From the NCBI GenBank assembly GCA_035222895.1, contig JAVYIG010000034.1, positions 682,001-746,000 of the forward strand: a DNA stretch of 64,000 nucleotides, in the 5' to 3' direction. The translations under genes and the position numbers were made by a program. The notes under the pieces are model-generated. The model was not told the DNA's origin, did no database searches, and saw nothing but the letters and a program-made list of their open reading frames with translations. The DNA comes from Strongylocentrotus droebachiensis. Taxonomy: Eukaryota > Echinodermata > Echinoidea > Camarodonta > Strongylocentrotidae. Positions 63,082-64,000 of the stretch are shown piece after piece (the stretch's first letter is position 1; each line of letters starts with the position of its first letter).

Positions 63082-63619
63082 CCTCTCTCTCTCTCTCTCT
63101 TTTATTCTCTTTCCGTTCAAAATTTCTTAAACATGATCGGTAATCTGGACCTTAAGGTTTTTCTTCAGTGCATTATGAAGGTACCAATGACTTAGAAACT
63201 CTGCTCTTCATTTTACCGCACCTTATTTCATTATAATATTTGATGAATCTCTTCTCAATAATTAGATTACCTCTCCTTTGGGGGCTCTTTAAAAAAAAAT
63301 GAAATTTTAAAAATCATGAAATTTTGAAGTTGACATTGGATGTTTTTTGTTAATGTATATCTGCGCACCCCCCCCCCCCCCACCTAGCAAGCCTTTATCA
63401 CCCCCCCCCCCCCTTCAGCTCTTTAGGAAGGGTAGGGATGAAGGAACATCGGATTTCTCCCACCTCAAAAAGTGTGCCCTTTTTTGTCTCTCACCTCATT
63501 GGATAGTTTCTTGGTGTGTTTGATAATGATCTTCATTGCGTCTTCGTATGATGCGGCGCATGCCCTGAGGAGGGCGTCACCGAGAGGGACGTTGTACTGG
63601 AGCAATGTCTCAACAATAG
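45238..63619 (-). CDS. TRPC-family cation channel, copy B, exons 3-18 (partial, 5' end beyond window)
   Basis: Sixteen exons on the minus strand join in frame from 63619 to the TAA at 45240-45238 and encode residues 80-898 (numbering with copy A exons 1-2). In order: ankyrin repeats, TRP_2/linker helices, pre-S1 FVAHAYTQ, and hydrophobic S1 (GSDVAIFVCYAALCI). S2 (DIIMVFIVIFCVG), S3 (LESIILIISFVLLM) and an S3-S4 loop with two N-V-T sequons follow. Then come S4 from DPQIVLYVLL, S5 (FKFVTVFAIFHFAFAVGLYG), a pore helix (LLTLWWVFNSMG) and S6 (YYIVALVLINTLIAIL). The TRP box is ENSDTEWKFGRTKMW, with LPPPFNIVPT after it. The long tail carries VMKEILKRY. EWKF and PPPFNIVP are hallmarks of TRPC. The usual LFW pore-helix motif reads LWW here. 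The 898-residue total fits the family. Family membership is firm; subfamily and gating are not inferred. Confidence 0.93.
46303..46836. mobile_element. TTAA-flanked MITE (family 2)
   Basis: The ends read ggtactatgtcccatttgca and, inverted, agatatgtcccttttgcag. They are flanked by TTAA at 46299-46302 and 46837-46840. No ORF. It lies in intron 17, about 50 bp from exon 17. Confidence 0.75.
46891..47009 (-). CDS. TRPC copy B exon 17 (C-terminal tail)
   Basis: 119 nt, acceptor TATGCAG, donor AA|GTAGGT. KVMKEILKRYNTTQIEKPDD resembles the TRPC 'VM-x-x-L-x-KRY' segment after the TRP box. Confidence 0.85.
47125..47275. mobile_element. MITE, TTTGCAATCAATTGC family (copy 2)
   Basis: Termini gtaacacaaaggtttgca and, inverted, gtaaaacaaaggtttgcaat; about 150 bp with a CCAAT-rich centre. 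Confidence 0.75.
48759..49263. mobile_element. TA-flanked MITE containing a SINE-like core
   Basis: Inverted ends cactgttggtcataatggtg / cactgttggtcacaatggtg, flanked by TA (48757-48758 and 49264-49265). About 48940-49095 reads on the minus strand as a degenerate tRNA-like unit. A diverged copy is at 13985. Confidence 0.8.
49275..49313 (-). CDS. TRPC copy B exon 16 (39-nt micro-exon)
   Basis: KPEDKTNHDGNAR, between TTATAG and GTATGT. Being 39 nt in phase 0, skipping it would keep the frame, so it could be alternatively used. It ends about 11 bp from a MITE. Confidence 0.6.
50427..50612 (-). CDS. TRPC copy B exon 15 (TRP box)
   Basis: 186 nt, acceptor TTTTAG, donor GAG|GTAAGA. ENSDTEWKFGRTKMWLRF contains the TRP box (EWKFGR). 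ALPPPFNIVPT is the proline-rich motif. A Cys-rich stretch follows (KNCCSLCTAGC). Confidence 0.93.
50947..51133 (-). CDS. TRPC copy B exon 14 (pore and S6)
   Basis: 187 nt: SIPNALLTLWWVFNSMGDKA, ELNNQVTFVNVVHIVIVGLY, YIVALVLINTLIAILGSKFE. The acceptor is preceded by a long (CT)n microsatellite. The donor GCG|GTTCGT is non-consensus, but alignment to the family places the junction here (SIA then ENSDTEWKF). Confidence 0.9.
51134..51278 (-). repeat. (CT)n microsatellite at the intron 13 acceptor
   Basis: On the coding strand this is CTCTCT with short interruptions, ending CAACCTCTCTCAG directly at exon 14. It acts as, or replaces, the polypyrimidine tract. Confidence 0.9.
51430..52606 (+). mobile_element. 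CR1/L2-like LINE, 3' portion
   Basis: The frame at 51443-52057 encodes the end of an RT and its C-terminal domain: MTDNKLSLHLGKTESILF, then VKYLGIELA and CLFDYANPAWYS. It continues after one frameshift near 52020 as NAIKHWNSLPNGVKEIGNYD and FKRKLKEYL. It ends in a (CAAT)n tail at 52587-52605. 5'-truncated, dead, antisense in TRPC intron 13. Confidence 0.88.
53047..54229. mobile_element. TA-flanked DNA element with a giant fold-back right end
   Basis: The left end cacccacaacaaaaagtgag is inverted at the right end (54229). TA flanks both sides (53045-53046 and 54230-54231). Length 1183 bp. No transposase ORF. Confidence 0.8.
53923..54229. repeat. Perfect palindrome, 148-bp arms, 11-nt loop
   Basis: 53923-54070 is the exact reverse complement of 54082-54229 by reading. 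Both arms carry repeated gtgagtca motifs. Confidence 0.93.
54669..54712 (-). CDS. TRPC copy B exon 13 (micro-exon before the pore)
   Basis: Only 44 nt: KKIYAEDLADEGYH plus two bases. Acceptor AATGCAG, donor CAG|GTATGT. It restores the phase between exons 12 (phase 0) and 14 (phase 2). Confidence 0.8.
54821..54972. mobile_element. MITE, TTTGCAATCAATTGC family (copy 3)
   Basis: Termini cacaaaggtttgcaatcgat and, inverted, gtaaatacaagggtttgcaa; shares the centre accaatcagaat with 25262-25432. Confidence 0.75.
55484..55899. mobile_element. hAT-type MITE with 8-bp target duplication
   Basis: Inverted ends caggggcgtacgcagg (55484-55499 and 55884-55899) are flanked by perfect octamers accctatg (55476-55483 and 55900-55907). 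The interior is mostly C, G and A runs. Partial relatives lie at 58443-58560 and 63748-63840. Confidence 0.9.
55749..55802. repeat. Uninterrupted 54-nt C run
   Basis: C at every position; G run on the TRPC coding strand. Length may be an assembly estimate. Confidence 0.88.
56211..56392 (-). CDS. TRPC copy B exon 12 (S4-S5)
   Basis: 182 nt, acceptor GAGCAG, donor CAG|GTGAGA. Encodes GVVVLPNAIRAFNTALNSYQ, then the S5 helix DMFKFVTVFAIFHFAFAVGL. Confidence 0.92.
57361..57532 (-). CDS. TRPC copy B exon 11 (S3-S4 extracellular loop)
   Basis: 172 nt, acceptor ATGTAG, donor GTGAGT. It encodes a hydrophilic loop with two N-V-T glycosylation sequons (NNVTVTSD and SNVTVTD), then LDWNDPQIVLYVLL at the start of S4. 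Confidence 0.9.
57673..57944. mobile_element. Fold-back MITE, GGTTCACAAAG family, about 85-bp arms
   Basis: Left arm through aagttggacttaactatggc and ggccgttcatgcca is repeated inverted at the right end with few mismatches. Related at the termini to 7821-8124, with an unrelated centre. Confidence 0.85.
58066..58158. repeat. (CTA)n-(TTC)n-(CTA)n triplet tract
   Basis: About 16 TTC units (58088-58136) between CTA repeats; GAA on the TRPC coding strand, in intron 10. Confidence 0.92.
58197..58336 (-). CDS. TRPC copy B exon 10 (S2-S3)
   Basis: 140 nt, acceptor TTTGCAG, donor CTG|GTAAAT. Encodes ALSWKHICDIMEYGIGDFLG and the S3 helix ANILESIILIISFVLLMCKS. A GAA/TTC triplet tract starts about 60 nt below its donor. 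Confidence 0.9.
58746..58873 (-). CDS. TRPC copy B exon 9 (S1, start of S2)
   Basis: 128 nt, acceptor CTTCAG, donor GTGAGT. Encodes YIKMCIFFGSDVAIFVCYAA, then LCIVNDPRITDIIMVFIVIF. Confidence 0.9.
59757..59932 (-). CDS. TRPC copy B exon 8 (pre-S1)
   Basis: 176 nt, acceptor CTTTAG, donor GTGAGT. Encodes FVAHAYTQKIMSINFYRNID, then the hydrophobic LSLLTMIGYPFICLAYILV and basic QHRRLKKW, matching the TRPC FVAH segment and first hydrophobic helix. Confidence 0.92.
60552..60641 (-). CDS. TRPC copy B exon 7
   Basis: 90 nt, phase 0; one synonymous difference from copy A (353-442). Confidence 0.9.
60925..61114 (-). CDS. TRPC copy B exon 6
   Basis: 190 nt. Encodes the TRP_2 signature and linker helix. 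It has IAGLW where copy A has IAELW, the only amino-acid difference in the five shared exons. Confidence 0.92.
61685..61785 (-). CDS. TRPC copy B exon 5
   Basis: 101 nt, identical to copy A (1477-1577). Confidence 0.9.
62573..62677 (-). CDS. TRPC copy B exon 4
   Basis: 105 nt, phase 0; one synonymous difference from copy A (2383-2487). Confidence 0.9.
62769..62860. repeat. C run and (CT)n, copy B version
   Basis: Longer than its counterpart at 2577-2660. A second tract lies at 63030-63100. Confidence 0.9.
63495..63619 (-). CDS. TRPC copy B exon 3
   Basis: 125 nt, same splice sites as the copy A exon at 3168-3292; one synonymous difference. Exon 2 would lie right of the window. Confidence 0.9.
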
Positions 63620-63738
63620 CTGGTGAGATAAATAATAATGATAATTATGACAATGATAATTATAATAACAATGATAAGAATAATGATAATAATAACGATA
63701 ATGATAATATCCTGACGACGGAACGCCACCCGGTTCGA

Positions 63739-64000
63739 AACGCTGAGCCCAGGGGCGTAGACAACGGGGGGATGAGGGGGATGCATCCCCCCACCTCACA
63801 AGGTGGGGGGGATGGCATGTACAATCATCCCCCCCAGGTTTTGGGGAATGATATTATTTTGCTTACTTAATAAGTCATAATGATGATAATAATAGTAATA
63901 ATAATAATGATAACAATTATAATATTAATAATAATAATAATTATGATGATGATAATAATAATCCTCATCATTATTGTAATTGTGTTTATTGTTATTAGCC
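63739..64000. other. Copy B-specific flank: C/G-rich repeat and (GAT/AAT)n
   Basis: Starts gagcccaggggcgtagacaa with a gggggatgcatccccc palindrome, like the ends of the hAT-type MITEs, then GATAAT-type repeats to the edge. No coding content. Confidence 0.6.

Larger units (their letters stand above)
60191..63738. repeat. Large duplicated segment, right copy (pairs with 1-3998)
   Basis: Same orientation as 1-3998; lacks the 3377-3962 MITE and has different CT and C tract lengths. After 63738 it turns into a caggggcgtag element unrelated to copy A's flank. Confidence 0.93.

Noticed and set aside
1-64000. CRISPR array, bacterial operon or viral replication genes
   Set aside because: No spaced identical direct repeats, no contiguous bacterial-type ORFs and no viral polymerase or capsid motifs; all reverse transcriptase signatures are LINE-type.

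Overview
This is eukaryotic DNA from an AT-rich, repeat-dense marine invertebrate genome. Echinoderm, probably sea urchin, is my best guess. The signs are small phased exons in long introns, many poly-C/poly-G runs, TA- and TTAA-flanked MITEs, tRNA-derived SINEs and CR1-like LINE fragments. There are no bacterial-type operons, and I saw no CRISPR array or rRNA gene.

The one gene I recognise with confidence is a TRPC-family (transient receptor potential, canonical) cation channel on the minus strand, present as two overlapping partial copies. Copy A (353-7727) has exons 1-7 and runs off the left edge. Copy B (45238-63619) has exons 3-18 with the stop codon; its exons 1-2 would lie beyond the right edge. 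Every splice phase closes. Exons 1-2 of A plus 3-18 of B give 2697 coding nt, an 898-residue product: ankyrin repeats, TRP_2/linker helices, six membrane segments, pore, TRP box and a long C-terminal tail. Window 1-3998 and 60191-63738 are near identical in introns as well as exons. This means either a very young head-to-tail tandem duplication or two alleles kept in one contig. Five duplicated exons (611 bp) differ at 4 sites, only one changing an amino acid.

Layout. 1-8744: copy A, with a possible TATA promoter and 5' non-coding exon. 8.7-23 kb: no convincing gene; tandem repeats, hairpins, GA tracts and MITE/SINE relics. 23.0-24.3 kb and 39.9-40.5 kb: two halves of one CR1-like LINE, separated by a 15.6-kb insert that has a 12-bp target duplication and a 96-bp direct repeat at both ends. 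The insert holds SINEs, MITEs and one weak candidate terminal coding exon (27079-27217) with a long 3' UTR-like stretch. 40.5-45.2 kb: a CpG-rich repeat, MITEs and a SINE. 45.2-63.6 kb: copy B, whose introns hold several well-delimited elements. These include a TA-flanked element with a 148-bp-arm perfect palindrome and 12 TGASTCA motifs, a hAT-type MITE with an 8-bp target duplication and a 54-nt C run, and a LINE.

The strongest results are the TRPC gene model, the duplication with a clean filled/empty MITE site between the copies, and the interrupted LINE. No novel defence-type or multi-gene system was found.
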